Below are positions 48,030 through 60,881 of a DNA stretch of 64,000 nucleotides, one piece after another. The notes below the pieces were generated by a model, which ran no database searches, was not told the origin of the DNA, and saw only the letters and a program-made list of their open reading frames with translations. Made by a program: the position numbers and the translations under genes. This stretch comes from Gorsachius magnificus. Its lineage: Eukaryota; Chordata; Aves; Pelecaniformes; Ardeidae. Position 1 is the first letter of the stretch; each line of letters starts with the position of its first letter. The DNA lies in NCBI GenBank assembly GCA_034008185.1, contig CM067084.1:61022599-61086598 (forward strand), read 5' to 3'.

Positions 48030-49285
48030 TGAGATAAAGACAACTAAAAGACTAGAAAGAAAAATCCTGTTTAATTTGATATCCTTCTGTGATAGGGTCA
48101 CCCACCTAGTGGATGAAGGGAAGGTAGTGGATGTAGTTTTTCTGGATATTAGTAATGTTTTTTATACTGTCCCTCACAGCACCCTTCTGGACAAATTGTC
48201 CAACTGGGGAATGAACAGGTTTACAGTGTGAACTGGGTGAAGGGCAGAGCTCAAAGGTTTCTAGTGAATGGGGCTACATCTGGCTGGCAGTGTCATCAGC
48301 AGTGTTCTTCAGTGTTCCATGCTAGGGCCAGCTCTGTTCAATATTTTTATCAATGATCTGGAGGCAGGAGCTGCACCATAAGCAAGTCTGCTGATGGTAT
48401 CAAACTGGGAGGTGCTGTTGACTTGAGGAACAGGAGGTCTTGCAGAGGGCTCTAGATGCATTGGAGCATTGGGCTATGTTTAATGGAATTAAATTTAACA
48501 AGGCAAAATGCCAGACTCTGCACCTAGAACAGAGTAATGTCAGACACAACTATAAACTGGGAGAGGAGTGACTGGAGAGCAGCCCTGCAGAAAGGGATCT
48601 GGGGGTGCTGGTCAACAGCAGGCTTGATGAGAGTCAGCAGTGTACCCTGGCAGCCAAGAGGGCAAACAGCATCCTGGGGTGCATCAAACACAGTATAAGC
48701 AGCCGGACAGGAGAGGTGATTACCCTGCTGTATTCAGCTTTGGTGCAGCCTCACCTTGAATACTGGGTGCAGTTCTGGGCCGCACAATTTAGGAAGGATG
48801 TGAAGGTCCTTGGATGCATCCAAAGGATGGCAACAGAACTGGTGAAAGGGCTGGAAAGAATGTCCTATGAGGAGCATCTAAAGACTCTGGGCTTGTCCAG
48901 TTTGGAGAAAAGGAGGCTGAGGAGTGACCTCATTGGTCTCTACAGCTTCCTGAGGAGGGGATGTGGAGAGGGAGATGCTGATGTCTTCTCCCTGGTATTC
49001 AGCGATCGGATGCATGGGAATGGTTCAAAGCTGCTCCAGGGGAGGTTTAAACTGGACATTAGGAGGCATTTCTTTACTGAGAAGGTGGTCAAACACGGAA
49101 CAGGCTTCCTAGAGAGGTGATCAATGCCTCAGGCCTGTCAGTGTTTAAGAGGCATTTGGACAATGCCCTTAATAATAAGCTTTAACTTTTGGCCAGCCCT
49201 GAATTGGTCAGGCATTTGGAATAGATGATCATTGTAGGTCCCTTCCAACCAAACTATTCTATTCTATTGTATTCTATTCTATTCC
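48030..49285 (+). mobile_element. CR1 LINE, 5'-truncated and decayed
   Basis: The RT region starts with NLISFCDRVTHLVDEGKVVD and motif A as DISNVFYTV, where the family has DFSKAFDTV. The motif C region reads SADGIKLGG instead of FADDTKLGG, so one catalytic Asp is replaced by Gly. A 171-codon frame (48605-49120) then covers the C-terminus: [18 protein letters not shown], the segment [35 protein letters not shown] and [19 protein letters not shown]. The 3' tail (ggtcccttccaacc) ends in irregular ATTCT repeats (49254-49285) rather than the usual ATTCTRTG units. There are several indels in the middle. Inactive. Confidence 0.88.
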
Positions 49286-50383
49286 AGTTTGATGACAGAC
49301 TAGTAAACCTTCTTTTAATGCAAGACTCTTGAAGCATGAACTCTCAACTGAACTGAATCTCTAAGACTATAGCTTTGCATTCAGTGGAATTATGGCTTCA
49401 GCTGTTTTGAACATCTCTTATCCTTATTTTCCATTTCAGCTACCTTTTCAATCCCTTATTGTGCTCTGCCATGTCATATTAAACATTAGGTCAGGGAGTT
49501 GTTTGAAAACTAATCAGGAAAGAAAGGAAAAAAAAAATTAAGGTGGATCAGTTTACCAACTGACATTCTTGCTCAGCCATCTGAGGATACATCTCCTTTT
49601 CGAACAACAAAAAAGAAACTTTGGAAGCTGCCATTTTTTCCTAACCTAAAGAAATACATACTCAGCTTTTGTAAGTTTTAAGTTTCACACTGCTTTCACT
49701 TTTTAGAAAATTCTTTGACATGGAAAGAATGAGCAAGGTATTTTCACAGTAAAGTGACTTTTCTTGATCAAATTAAAAATGTGTAATCCACTGTTTGACA
49801 GTTAGTATATGATATTTAATGGAATTATTTCTTTTTTCCTGCTTGACTGAAATTTTTTGATAAATTAGTCCTATACCCAAATAAATTTATTGCAATTTAC
49901 CTCTTAAATCATGCACTGTCATAAACTTCAGAAAATTCAAGTTTTATAATTAAATCATATCACAAAAAAGTCCTAAACAGTGGAAAGAAAAATAAATATG
50001 TTCCATAATAAATTGTCACTCTCTCATATTAATTTCTGACATCTGTTAAAAACCCCCACAACTTTAAAATTGTCATATGATGTGTAGAAGCAAATTTTTA
50101 ATGTCTAAAAGAAATTTTAAGTTGCTTAAAACTTCAAGTTTTAAAGACAACTGTTTTATTGGAGCTTTCTTTAATAGTTCCAAGCACAAAGGGTTGACAA
50201 AAAAGAAATATCCTTTGTAATTCTCAAACTTTTTGCAGATATGGAAAATTAATTGAAATTTTCACTAGTATTCAGTATCAGATAAAGCCATGACTACTTT
50301 AATTTACTGCATCATACAGTATCTCAGATATTGTTTATGGCAAAAACTCTCATTTTCCAGTATTTTGCACACTGGTATGTCCC
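49286..50383. other. AT-rich non-coding DNA, nothing recognised
   Basis: Short stretches between two CR1 elements; no motif or repeat recognised. Confidence 0.55.
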
Positions 50384-51270
50384 ACAGAATTACAGAATGA
50401 TTGAGGTTGGAAGTGACCTCTGGAGGTCTCTCTGAAACAGTGTTGAAAGCCTTCCTGAAGTCTGGGTAGCCAATATCCACTGCTTTCTCCTTGTCTACTA
50501 AGCCAGCCATTTCATCATAGAGGCTCATCAGGTTGGTCAAGCAAGTCTTCCCCTTCATAAGTGCATATCAGCTGCTCCTGATCACCGCCTTGGCCTTCAC
50601 GTGCCTGGAAATGGTTTTCAGGATTAACTGCTCATCATCTTCCCAGGGATCTAGGTGAGGCTGACTGGCTTGTAGTTCCTTGGGTCTTCCTTCTTGCCCT
50701 TCTTGAAGACAGGCGTGACTTTTGCTTTCCTTCAGTCTCAGGCACATCTCTCAACTGCCATGATCAATCAAGGATTATGGGGAGTGGCCTCGCAATGACA
50801 TCAGCCAGCTTCCCTCAACGCTTGTGGTTGCATTGTATCAAGGCCCATGGACTTATCTAAGTCCACTTTGCTTGAGTATGCTCTGACCTGATCCTCTTCC
50901 ACCAAGGCTATGTCTTCCTGGCTCCAGCCTTTTCTCCAGTCTCCTGGGCATTGGATTCTTGAAGACTGTTCTTACTAGTAAAGACTTAGGGACACGGTTT
51001 AGTGGTGGGATGGCAGTGTTAGGTTAACCTAACTTTTGGTCTTGATGATCTTAAAGGTCTTTTCCAACCTAAACGATTCTATGATTCTATGACTAAGGCA
51101 AAGAAGGCATGCATTCATTACCTCAGCCTTTTCTTCATCCTGTGTTGATAGGACCCCTGCCCTACTCAGCAGCAGATTCACATTTTCTTGATCTACCTTT
51201 TGTTTCTTATGTGCTTCTAGAAACGCTTCTTTTTGCCCTTCTTGTTGTCCCACTTTAATGTTTATCAGCT
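50384..51270 (-). mobile_element. CR1 LINE, internally deleted, hosting a nested CR1
   Basis: On the minus strand, the element runs from the endonuclease-RT linker (around 51270, QEGQKEAFLEAHKKQKVDQE) through the early RT (GKTCLTNLMSLYDEMAG, motif A as PDFRKAFNTVS) at about 50580-50440. It then jumps directly to the 3' tail (acttccaacctcaatcattc in sense, complement of 50384-50425). The RT palm (motifs B and C) and thumb are missing, so there is an internal deletion at about 50430. A separate 100-bp CR1 tail in plus orientation is inserted at 50991-51090. Confidence 0.82.
50991..51090 (+). mobile_element. Nested CR1 3' tail inside another CR1
   Basis: It begins gacacggtttagtggtggga and ends in CR1 3' tail sequence with two ATTCTATG-like units (ttccaacctaaacgattctatgattctat). 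It is flanked by GACTTAGG (50983-50990) and GACTAAGG (51091-51098), seven of eight bases alike. Without the insert, the host reads on as normal antisense CR1 (aaagact...aaggcaaagaaggc). It is an extremely 5'-truncated copy, inserted in the opposite orientation to its host. Confidence 0.85.
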
Positions 51271-54200
51271 GCAAATTTATGATCCATCAGAAAAAAATCA
51301 AACTGCATTGTTATACTAAAGTTTTTGCACTTCTTAGTGTTTTTGACAGGAGTATCTTGAAACTAACAGGAAAAAAAACAACTTTCTCCTTTTACTTGCT
51401 ACATAACAACTAATGATCCTAAGTATTTTGATATCTCAATGGTGTGAAGCCACAGAAAAACAGTATTTCATTTCATTGTCCTTCATTTATTCGGCTTTAT
51501 TGCTTTTCTGAATATCTGGGTAATATTTTTGTATTCTTCCTGTGCTCATTGAACATTTTCTGTAAAAATACTGATGCCTGCATTTGCTGCTCACTTAATC
51601 ATTAATTAACATTGACAGATCTTTTCTTCTTTGAATACCATTTCCTTACTTGGATTCCAAATATAAATATGCAGTTTATGGTAATGTGCAAAGTGTTTTA
51701 AGCCCATGCAGTATTTGCAATTTTAAACAAGATAAAAGAAGTATCCTTTGTGTTTTGTGGGGGTTGTTTTTCTGGCCCAAAGGTTGGCTGCTTAGAGCTC
51801 AGTAATACACTGAAAATAAGATTTAATCAACAACAACATTGTTCAATGTTTCTCTCTGAAAGCTTATTTGATTGATTTTACCTTCTAATTAACTTGACAA
51901 GCAAATGAAATAAGGAATATTTCTTAAAATAAAAGATGGGTAATAATTTTCCGGGATGACTCAAAGAAAGTGAGAATTGATTGCTTATAATAAACAATAG
52001 CTATGCTCTCTACCACCCAAATTTACTTAAATCCTTCAAGACAATTATGTCCATCTTCCTCTAGGTCTTTATGCATCTGCTTCTCCCAGGCACAGCTTGT
52101 TCTTTCTCACATCCATTAGTTTTGGCTGTTTTTTCTGTCTGTTCCCTAGCTCCTACCATTCTTCCCTTTCTTTCACTTAGAGGTGCAATTCTATAGTCTT
52201 ACACATACCTGTAGTATTGTTCCCTATCTTACGTCAGATGAATAGACTCTGTAAAAGATGAAGAATTCCCCTTACACAGAAAGAATCACTGTTGCCTATC
52301 ACAAAGACAGGAGAGGAACCAAGAGTTTGGATCATAAATTGCTACTTGCATCATCTTTCCCTCCCTTATGGCAGTGACAATAGGAGTAATAGTATTTAGG
52401 ACATTTGTTTTCCCAGGGCGGTGATCAAGGTATTTGACATCACAGAGAGAATGCAGTGATGCTTAGAAAAGTGAAATCATGGTGGTTTCCTACTTGAAAA
52501 TGCCTAATGTTGGCTATGCCATGATAATTATTTATTTTAAAGCCAGCAATTTAGATAATAGGTACAGAGAGCTTTGCCTTCCTTTGAAATTAAAATTAAG
52601 TTTTATGGGTAGGCACTTAAGGACATGCCTTCTGAGTGAATTTGGGTGCATTTAGAGAAAACACAGCCTACAGAGATTCTGGAGTACCAAAGTGACAGAG
52701 CTGTTTTTTGAAACAGTGTTGTAACAGCTGGTTATACTAGCACAAATAAAGTGTAATATCCTTGCAATTAAATATGTGCAAGCACAGTTTTAAAGGTCAG
52801 CTTCCTTTCATATATGGAATTGAGTTCTGAATGCCTTTATGTATTCATTTTAAAGCAAACACATTGACCTCAAACCACAGCCGCGTATCTACATTCAGTA
52901 AGTGAAGTGTTTCATAAAATAAACATTATTTATGTGCTTAATAGATGAGATATTAATTCAGATGTGTCTTGTACATCAATTTGAAAGTGTAATTAGTGGT
53001 CATTTCAACTCAACAGCTCAGCTCTAGTTACAATAATTTCTCCTCTTAACTGTGGGCACTGATCTTATGCTCATGTCCATGTTGAAACTCTTAAGAAATT
53101 ATAACTGTAATAAAAAATGTGGCTAATAGAACTCCTGTTTCAAAAGCAACCTTTGAATAAGATATATATTTTGACAGTACTATCATCACCTGCTTCATGT
53201 TGCTCTTTATTCTACCTAAATCACTCATCTGGACTGAATATATTTTTTACCTCAGCACATCAGACTGTAAGTCTACTTTTTAATACTTAGGATTCTTCAA
53301 GACAAAATTCTCGACTCAGTTGACTTCAGAAACCATCTGCTCCCCAGCTTGTCCTTCAAAGCCATTTGGCTAGAGCTTCACTATTAGATATTGCAATCCT
53401 CCAGAAAGAGGCGAGAGCTGGTTTCCCGTTCTTAGATAATGTTTACCTGTCACTACAATTTGCCATTCATGTCAGTGGCAATAGATTGAGCCTATGCGTA
53501 ATGTTCACTTTGAAGTGTTCTTAGCTTTTACCCCATTTTTTTTCTATCATCTGAGTCAAAAATATATGTATTAGGTAGTTAATCAAGAATCTACTGAATC
53601 TATTTGCTATGATCTTAATTTCTTTGTTTAGTACATACTCGGACAGATGTTGAAAATCTTTTAAAAAAAAAGACGAGATTTTTTTTTTAATGTAGTAGGT
53701 ATAATGTGCGTGTGTGTGTATATGTGTGTAGTTTAACACCTATGCCTTTGATTTAAAATGAAAAAATGCTTGGTTAATCAAACTAGTCATGGACAATGTA
53801 AATTAAACTTCATAAATATAAAATTACCTACAAGTAATTGCCTATTAATAAACTTTAGGAGCCTGATTTTGATTCCTTAAATCTCAAAACCCTGTAAGTT
53901 TTCCATGTTCAAGAAAATAAGTCAGAGTTTAAGAACATTAAATCAACCCATTCATGAAGACCATATCTACATGTTGTATGAAACTATATATTTGCTAAGA
54001 CAGATGTAGAAGAATTATGGGGTTTTTTATTCATTATTGTAGATAAAATAAAGGAGTCATGAAGTGAAAGGCAAATTTTCCATTACCCCTTCTAAAGGTT
54101 AAAATTTCTACATTTTTCTGAACAAATTATTTATTAATTTCTGCTACACAGAATTGATGTTTCTTTGAATGGTCTTTGTTCTTTTTTTTTTTTTTGGAAA

Positions 54201-57200
54201 TGCACAAGGATTATGTATGTATTAGGTGCATTTTTATTTCAGAAAGATTGAAAATACTGCTACTATGTTTTAATATAAAACTTAATTAAAAAAAACTCAC
54301 AGAAAATATTATTTTAGAAAAATAAAATTTTCTGAAACTGGAAATTTTATTTCAGTAAGATGAACTGGAACAAGATTCTGAAGTAATAATCTTCCCAAGA
54401 TATCAAGGAACAGTTTTCAAAAATCATGGCTGTTTCTAACACAGCTTGCTGGTAATATTCTCTAGTGTAGTTCACAGTTAACATGTAGATTATAACTATG
54501 GGGAAATAATTTCAATAATCTTACCAAATTTGTTAATGATTTTTAATAAAAGCTTTAGGGATGTAAAAAGATCCTTAGATCAGTAAAATATGTGTACTAC
54601 CAAGGATGTAGGATTCCTAACTAAATAATTAGCTTATTCAACAAAAACATGTTAAATAGTAAGAAAAGGCATTATGCTTTTATGTACTTTCAGAATTCCA
54701 TACTGCTCAATGTGCTTTTCTGAGCTTTGAGGACTGATTTTTTGTAATGGTAAATGATATCATTACCAATAACGAGTCTGCAGGGATCTTTATTGTAAAT
54801 ATCCTGATTCTTTCATTTGCTCTATGTCCAGTGCATGCTGGGATGCCCAACTGTGTCAAATCAAGTCATAGATTATCTGTTTACTACCACATTGTCCCAG
54901 AAGAAATGAACTTGAAAACAAATAGACTAATAACTTCTGAACAAAATGTGTTTCTGTGTAAGACAAGAAATGAGAATAAAATTTATACATTTGAAAAATT
55001 TGTACCAAAAAAATATATAATGTTTCCCCTTGTGAAGTCCCAATTTAATTGGCAGGGAAGAGACAGTGTGCAAAACAAAACAAAACAAAACCAAACCCAA
55101 ACCTATTTAAGGAGAAGACCATGAAATAAATGTCTGCTTTTAGTACTTCCATTTAATCTCAACTTAATTGTTGTCATACTTCTTTTTATCAGCAGCCATG
55201 GTATTTGTTATTTATTAAGGCAAGAGCTTCCAGTGAGCTCAAGAAAATTTGTTTGAAGGAGTAGCACAGGACTGGAACTCAAGTGCTTGGTCTCCTGTTT
55301 TAAAATATACCCATGATATGACTTGTTGGGACCAACCTCAAATAAGACATACACACACAGGCTCAGCAGAAAGATGTCCATTGATTTTGTTTAGCCTTCA
55401 AACAGTATCTGTGGGAACATGCTGACTTATTCTAGTTTTTATGAAGTGTCTTTATACAATCAATTATTGAAAATCCCAGCAAATAAACTGAGAAGGGCAT
55501 TATTCTAATTTCATCATGATGAAGATGAAATACTTGGTTCAGCTTTTGTTCTTTGGATATTTCTCCCACCCTTCTGCCACCTAAGGTTCCTTTTACTGGG
55601 TACAGTTGAATTTAGGGCTGTAAAATGTGTTTGTATCCACACTGTGCTGTTAGGCTGTAAACTTCTTTGCATATGTATGTGTTAATTGTGTGTGTGCTTG
55701 TAGCATACTATTCCTGTAGCACACAAGGCTAATAAAAAAAAATGGTTTAAAATTGAAAAGCGTACTTACAGAATGTATTCCACTCACAAATACAAATTAA
55801 TTCAGATGCTGTGCATGCTATAATCCACACTGTCATTCAGGATTATAGGGGCCAATAGACCAACTATGTCCTGAGGGTGTGAACTGGGACATATCAATCA
55901 ATTTACAGAGCTTTGGCAAAGGTTGAACAGCTGGTGCTGAAATTCTTTGTTGGAGAAATGACCAACCCACGAGAGATTATAGATTTAAGCTAAGATTGAT
56001 GGTTAAACCTTGCAAATAAAATCCTCTTCAAATGTGTTCTGACTGATTATAAAGCTAATTTAAAGGCATCACTTCACAGCACTTTCTTAGAACAAGATAG
56101 TCATTAAATTTGTGGTTTTAAACAAATTCTCTCTGAGGCCTGTTGCTAGTAGCAAATATATTAGTGTTTTCATTTTCAGATTATTTTTAAAATATCTCTG
56201 TTGACCAGTTTCTTTTTATTTAAACATTCACTAGGGTGAACTTAGATTATCAGTAATTACTTCCACATACTTAGCACAACAGAGGGTAAGATTTCTTTGC
56301 CCTTTGGGCATTCAGCAAAAGCTATCTGCTAGGTCAGCAAGTTTTTAAAGGGTTCATGAGAAAGGTTTGATTATGTAATAAAGTTCTTTTATAGAAGAGT
56401 ATGTGATTTTGACTTTAATTGAACTTGGTTTATGGCTGAAATGGGATTTGAAAAGAAACAGGAATATCAGAAGATCAAGCCTGAGAGAGCGGAGGCAATA
56501 ACTGACCATGGCACAAGAAAATGTCACTGAAGTAGAGAAATGAGAGTATCTGAAACAATGGGGTAGCATGCAAAGTTGATGTGTTAAGGGTTGGATTTTT
56601 TTAGAGAACAAGGAAAGGAGACAATTTCGGATGAAAAAGTACAAGGTAGAGAGGAAAATAACAGGAGAAAAGGCGGTATTTCTGAAAAGGAAGAGAAATG
56701 TGCTGTATGGAAAGCCAGGAAAAGTCAGGAATAAAGTCCTCCAAAAATATGCAGAATTTAAAGCAAAATAAAGAAAGACCTTTTATCCTTTTGGACCAGG
56801 AGTATTGTGAGGTAATAGACATGCAAGTACCTATATGTAGAAGAAAACGCAGGCTCATATAGTCAGACTGTGTGTATGTGTATGGTTATGTGTTCATAAG
56901 CAAAATTATCTCATAAATTCCATCAATAATAGAGTATTGCATCATCTCCTAGACATAAGCAGGAAGTTGCATTTATCTGCTTGTCTATCATCTCTTTCTC
57001 TTTTTCTATTATTTCTTCTTACTCTGTGAGTATGAGTGTGGAAGGAGTATTTGCTTGTTTATAGACACTTGGGCTGCATGGACACATTCTTCTTCATAGT
57101 TAAAAGGAAGTTGAGGGAATTTAAAAAGAGGCGTAGAAAGAAGATTGAAGATTAGAGATTTTTGGAAATTTCCCAGTGAGATTAATAGCTATTTGAAATG

Positions 57201-60200
57201 TTGAATTATAAAATCTTAAATCTTTGTAAATCAGGGTTGATAATGGCAATAATTTGTTCTGGGTAAACCTTAAAAAATAAATTAAACAATATTTTCCACA
57301 GAGTATTTAAAAAATAGTTATTTACATTTCACTCAAATTGAAACTCTGTGAACAACAGCCTTCTCTGAAAAAAATCCAAACAAATCTGAGTCATAATTAG
57401 GCCTACAGAAGATTATGGAAGGTAGGATATGGAACCTGAATGTTTAGTTTCCATGATCTTCTTAAATGAGAAAGTAAGAAAGATTTTTAGAGAAGAGTCT
57501 TTAAAGCCTCAAGTATTAACTACATTGATTTATTATTGCTAAAAAAATGATGGAACCTATCTGAAAGGTTTCAGGGCAGGGAAGATGAAAAAAGAACCTT
57601 GAAAGTTGTGTTTAAGAGATGTGGCATCTTTTTGAGTAGACCAACGATTCTGCTTTATTTCAAGTTTTTGGTATGTGGATTCCACATAAATTTCTGGTCT
57701 GTTGTTTAATCTCAATAATTTTTAAGGTATCTGGAAAGATTTCTCTAGTTGATTATTGTCAATTCTTGTAGCCTACATCATATATTGTAGTCTTTCGTCA
57801 TATATTCCTTTATTGGTATCAGTAGCTTCTCTGAATCCATTTAAAATCTGAAGACCTGAAAAGATCTTTTGCTGCTGTTCCTTTTGAAGTTTTTCTCCCT
57901 AAATAGAATTAACCCAGTTCCCTTATTCTTGCTTCAGAATACATGTTTCCAGCTTCCAGGATATTTTGCACTCTCCACTATATATTCCTTAAAGTAATTA
58001 CATCTGATACATGATAAATTGACAGTTATGAAGCCTACCCTTAAAAATAAGCTATACTTACAGTGGATAAAGGAAGCTTTGACTTCAAAGCCACACTGAC
58101 TACATTGACATTGAGGGAAATTCAGAGTTCCTTGTCTCGAATAGTATCTACTTCACTGCTGTGAGATGAATCAAGAGACAAATGGAAATTGTTGCCAAAA
58201 GTATAACTAGGATCACAGAACCATTTCTCACTGGCAAATTGCTTGCTGCAATCATTAGCTACAAACTTGAACACAAATAGCTTGAGAGTTATCTGGAGAG
58301 ACAACAGAGTTTGTATTACTTGGGCATTAAAGCAGCCTTATTAAAAAACAGTTTTGTTACTTTTTCTCCATTTACACTTACTCCTCCTCTAAGATAAATT
58401 TCCTGTGGAATCAGATCATACCAAAAACAAAAAATAGAGTATTTATCTGAGTTACCACCACAAAAAATATACCTTATGAATGAACCATCAAAACCCAGGA
58501 ATGTTATACGAGATTATTCTCAATCCAATGTACTGCATTCAACACACAAAACAGACTTATAGAAACGAGGTGGGGGAAACCAAGCAGCTAAGCACCTGAA
58601 AAAAATGTTGCTGAGAAAACATATATCCTTTTTATTTTGAACTAGGTCTGTAATATGTAGTTGTTACCTATTTTCTGTGTGATTTCAAGAATAAACCAAT
58701 TCAAATACATCGGTAATTTTACTACCTTTATATGCAGTTTTCTTTCCTTTCCTACCCTACACAGGATAAGAGCTCAAACATAGAGGAGTTTACAGTGCTG
58801 ATGCTCAGCATTCTCCAAAGACAAACTTAGTGATGAAGGATACTGCAAGGACAAGACTATGTTTAGGCATATGCTTAAGACAGTTCTTCAATTTGGTGGA
58901 TAAACTGCAACACCATACACAACCTTTAAATATAATCCTTTGTACTGTCCAAGAAAGTGGGATCTGTTGTCTATGAAATATTATGAGACATCTGTGGCTA
59001 CTGATGTGTGTTTCAAAAATAAGTCTAATTTCTGCTCAACAGAGCCACAGAAACTCAATTTCATGAATCAAATTGGACTACTGTAAAAATACCAGCAAAG
59101 ATATGTTTACAAGTTTGACTTTGGGCCAAAACATAGAATCATCAGAATGAAAAATGAAAATTCTGGCTTTCCATCCATCTCTCTAGCAAAACTAACACCA
59201 CCTTCAAATAAAGTGCAGCATAAAATTTTCAAAATTGAAAAATACCTCTGAAGAAATGTTCAGTTTTCCATGAGATAAAACAAGACTCTGACGTTTGATA
59301 CTGAAGTTTAATATGTATTTCTGTCCGTAAAGACCCTTATGAATAAAAGAAACTTAAGTAGGATTATGGTGTTTAGAAAGTAAGCCTGTAATATGCAGTA
59401 GAATTAACATTTCTAATGTCTTTTAAAATAAATTATATGCTGCACTGAAACTGACAAAATTAGAGCTGATGATTAATGATTAGTTTTCAAGTATCCTCAA
59501 ACCTGCAACTTCTGACATCATGGCTTTGTTAAAATCCTCCTCTTCTTGGAACCAGCTCAGAATCCATGATGTTGCTTTGTGGTGCTACAAAGATAAAACC
59601 AGAAAGAAAAAAAAAATCTGAATTATTTCCCTTTATTAAATATTAGAAAATTTTATTATAGCATCTGAATGAAACTGTAGCTTAACTGAAGGCATACATA
59701 AAATAAATGAAAAGATAGAATTACTTGGGAAAGAAGAGAGATATGCTATTCTAATTTCCACCAATGTAAATGTTAATTTTCTAGAAGGCTTCTTCATCAG
59801 TTCATTTTGGAGAAGGAAATTCCTTTTTTTTTTCTGTGGAATACCCGATGAAATAATGGTTTCACCATTCTTTCCCACAAACATAACTAACAGTGTGATG
59901 ATTTACATTGAACATGTGTACACACAGGTTATACACAGACACATATTCTATGGGCTGTATAATTTTAATTATGATTTCTAGAGGAGAAGCAGAAGAATCA
60001 TTTGTTACAGCCCCAAAAGGATGTACACATTAACTTGAACTCTTACCTGCCAATCAACCATTTCTGTTGATGGAGTAGACAGAGGAGTACAGCCGTGTCT
60101 TTTACTGGTGGCAGTATCTGGAAGTTCCCTTAAGTTACTTGATCATTTTAGCTTTACCTACACTGGTATTGAATAAATCAGCTTACAGAAAAATTTTATA

Positions 60201-60373
60201 ATCCTCAGAAATCCAGCCTGCCAAGCTGATCAGTGAATTGGTGAGCTCAGGTATATTCTGAACACAGATTGTCTAAGTCCCATTATTCCTGTAGTAGCCA
60301 GCGCTGAGGTGAACCAATGTTCTAGGAAGAATCCAAACCACCCACTCTAGTGATTTTTGTTATGTTATTGCAA
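51271..60373. other. Long AT-rich stretch without recognised genes
   Basis: The window's second-longest featureless block. It contains a CAAAA pentamer run (55071-55104) and homopolymer tracts such as poly(T) near 54182-54194. Open frames (for example 54747-55124, 56354-56644, 56601-56858, 59636-59884) lack recognisable motifs. Confidence 0.55.
55071..55104 (+). repeat. CAAAA/CCAAA microsatellite
   Basis: Tandem CAAAA units grading into CCAAA-type units. Confidence 0.8.
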
Positions 60374-60881
60374 GGGTCTGGGTCTGGCTGTGATGGAGTC
60401 AGATTTTTCATAGCAGCCCCTATGGTGCTGTGTTTTGGATTTGTGAGTATATCAGAGTATAACACACCAGTGTTCTGGCTGTTGCTCAGCAGTGCTTGCA
60501 CAACTCTGAGGCTTTCTCTGGTTCCCACTCAGAATCCCCAGTGAGTAGGCTAGGAGTACGCAAGCAGTTGGGAGGGTACACCGCCAGGACAGCTGACCTG
60601 AACTGACCAAAAAGTTATTCCATATCATATGTTATTGTGCTTAGCAATAAGAGCTCAGGAAAAGGAGGAGGAAGCAAGGATGTTCATGGTCATGGCATGG
60701 GGTATAAGGATTCTTCATTTTGCTGTGCTTGCACATGCAGCTTTGCTTTGCTTATTAAACTGGGGTTTTGTCTTGACCAAGGAGTTTTCTTGCTTTTGCT
60801 CTTCTAATTCTCTCCCCTGTCCCTCTGTGGGGGGAGTGAGTGAGCAGCTAGGTGGGTGCACAGTTGCACCCACCACGGCAA
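60374..60881 (+). repeat. Old solo LTR of the provirus family
   Basis: A diverged copy of the LTR seen at 8163-8760. It retains ctgtgttttggatttg (60428), gggagggtacaccgccagg, acagctgacctgaactg (60588), gttattccatatcatatg, the ATTAAA-containing ttattaaactggg (60750), ctaattctctcccctgtccc (60804) and an accacggca end. It is more diverged than the copies at 20197 and 40175, and the AT trinucleotide stretch before the poly(A) signal is absent. The flanks TGCAA and GGCAA are a possible worn duplication. No internal sequence adjoins it. Confidence 0.75.

Noticed and set aside
54747..55124. 125-codon frame beginning MVNDIITNNESAG
   Set aside because: The composition is that of translated AT-rich DNA and the end runs through the CAAAA microsatellite; no homology recognised.
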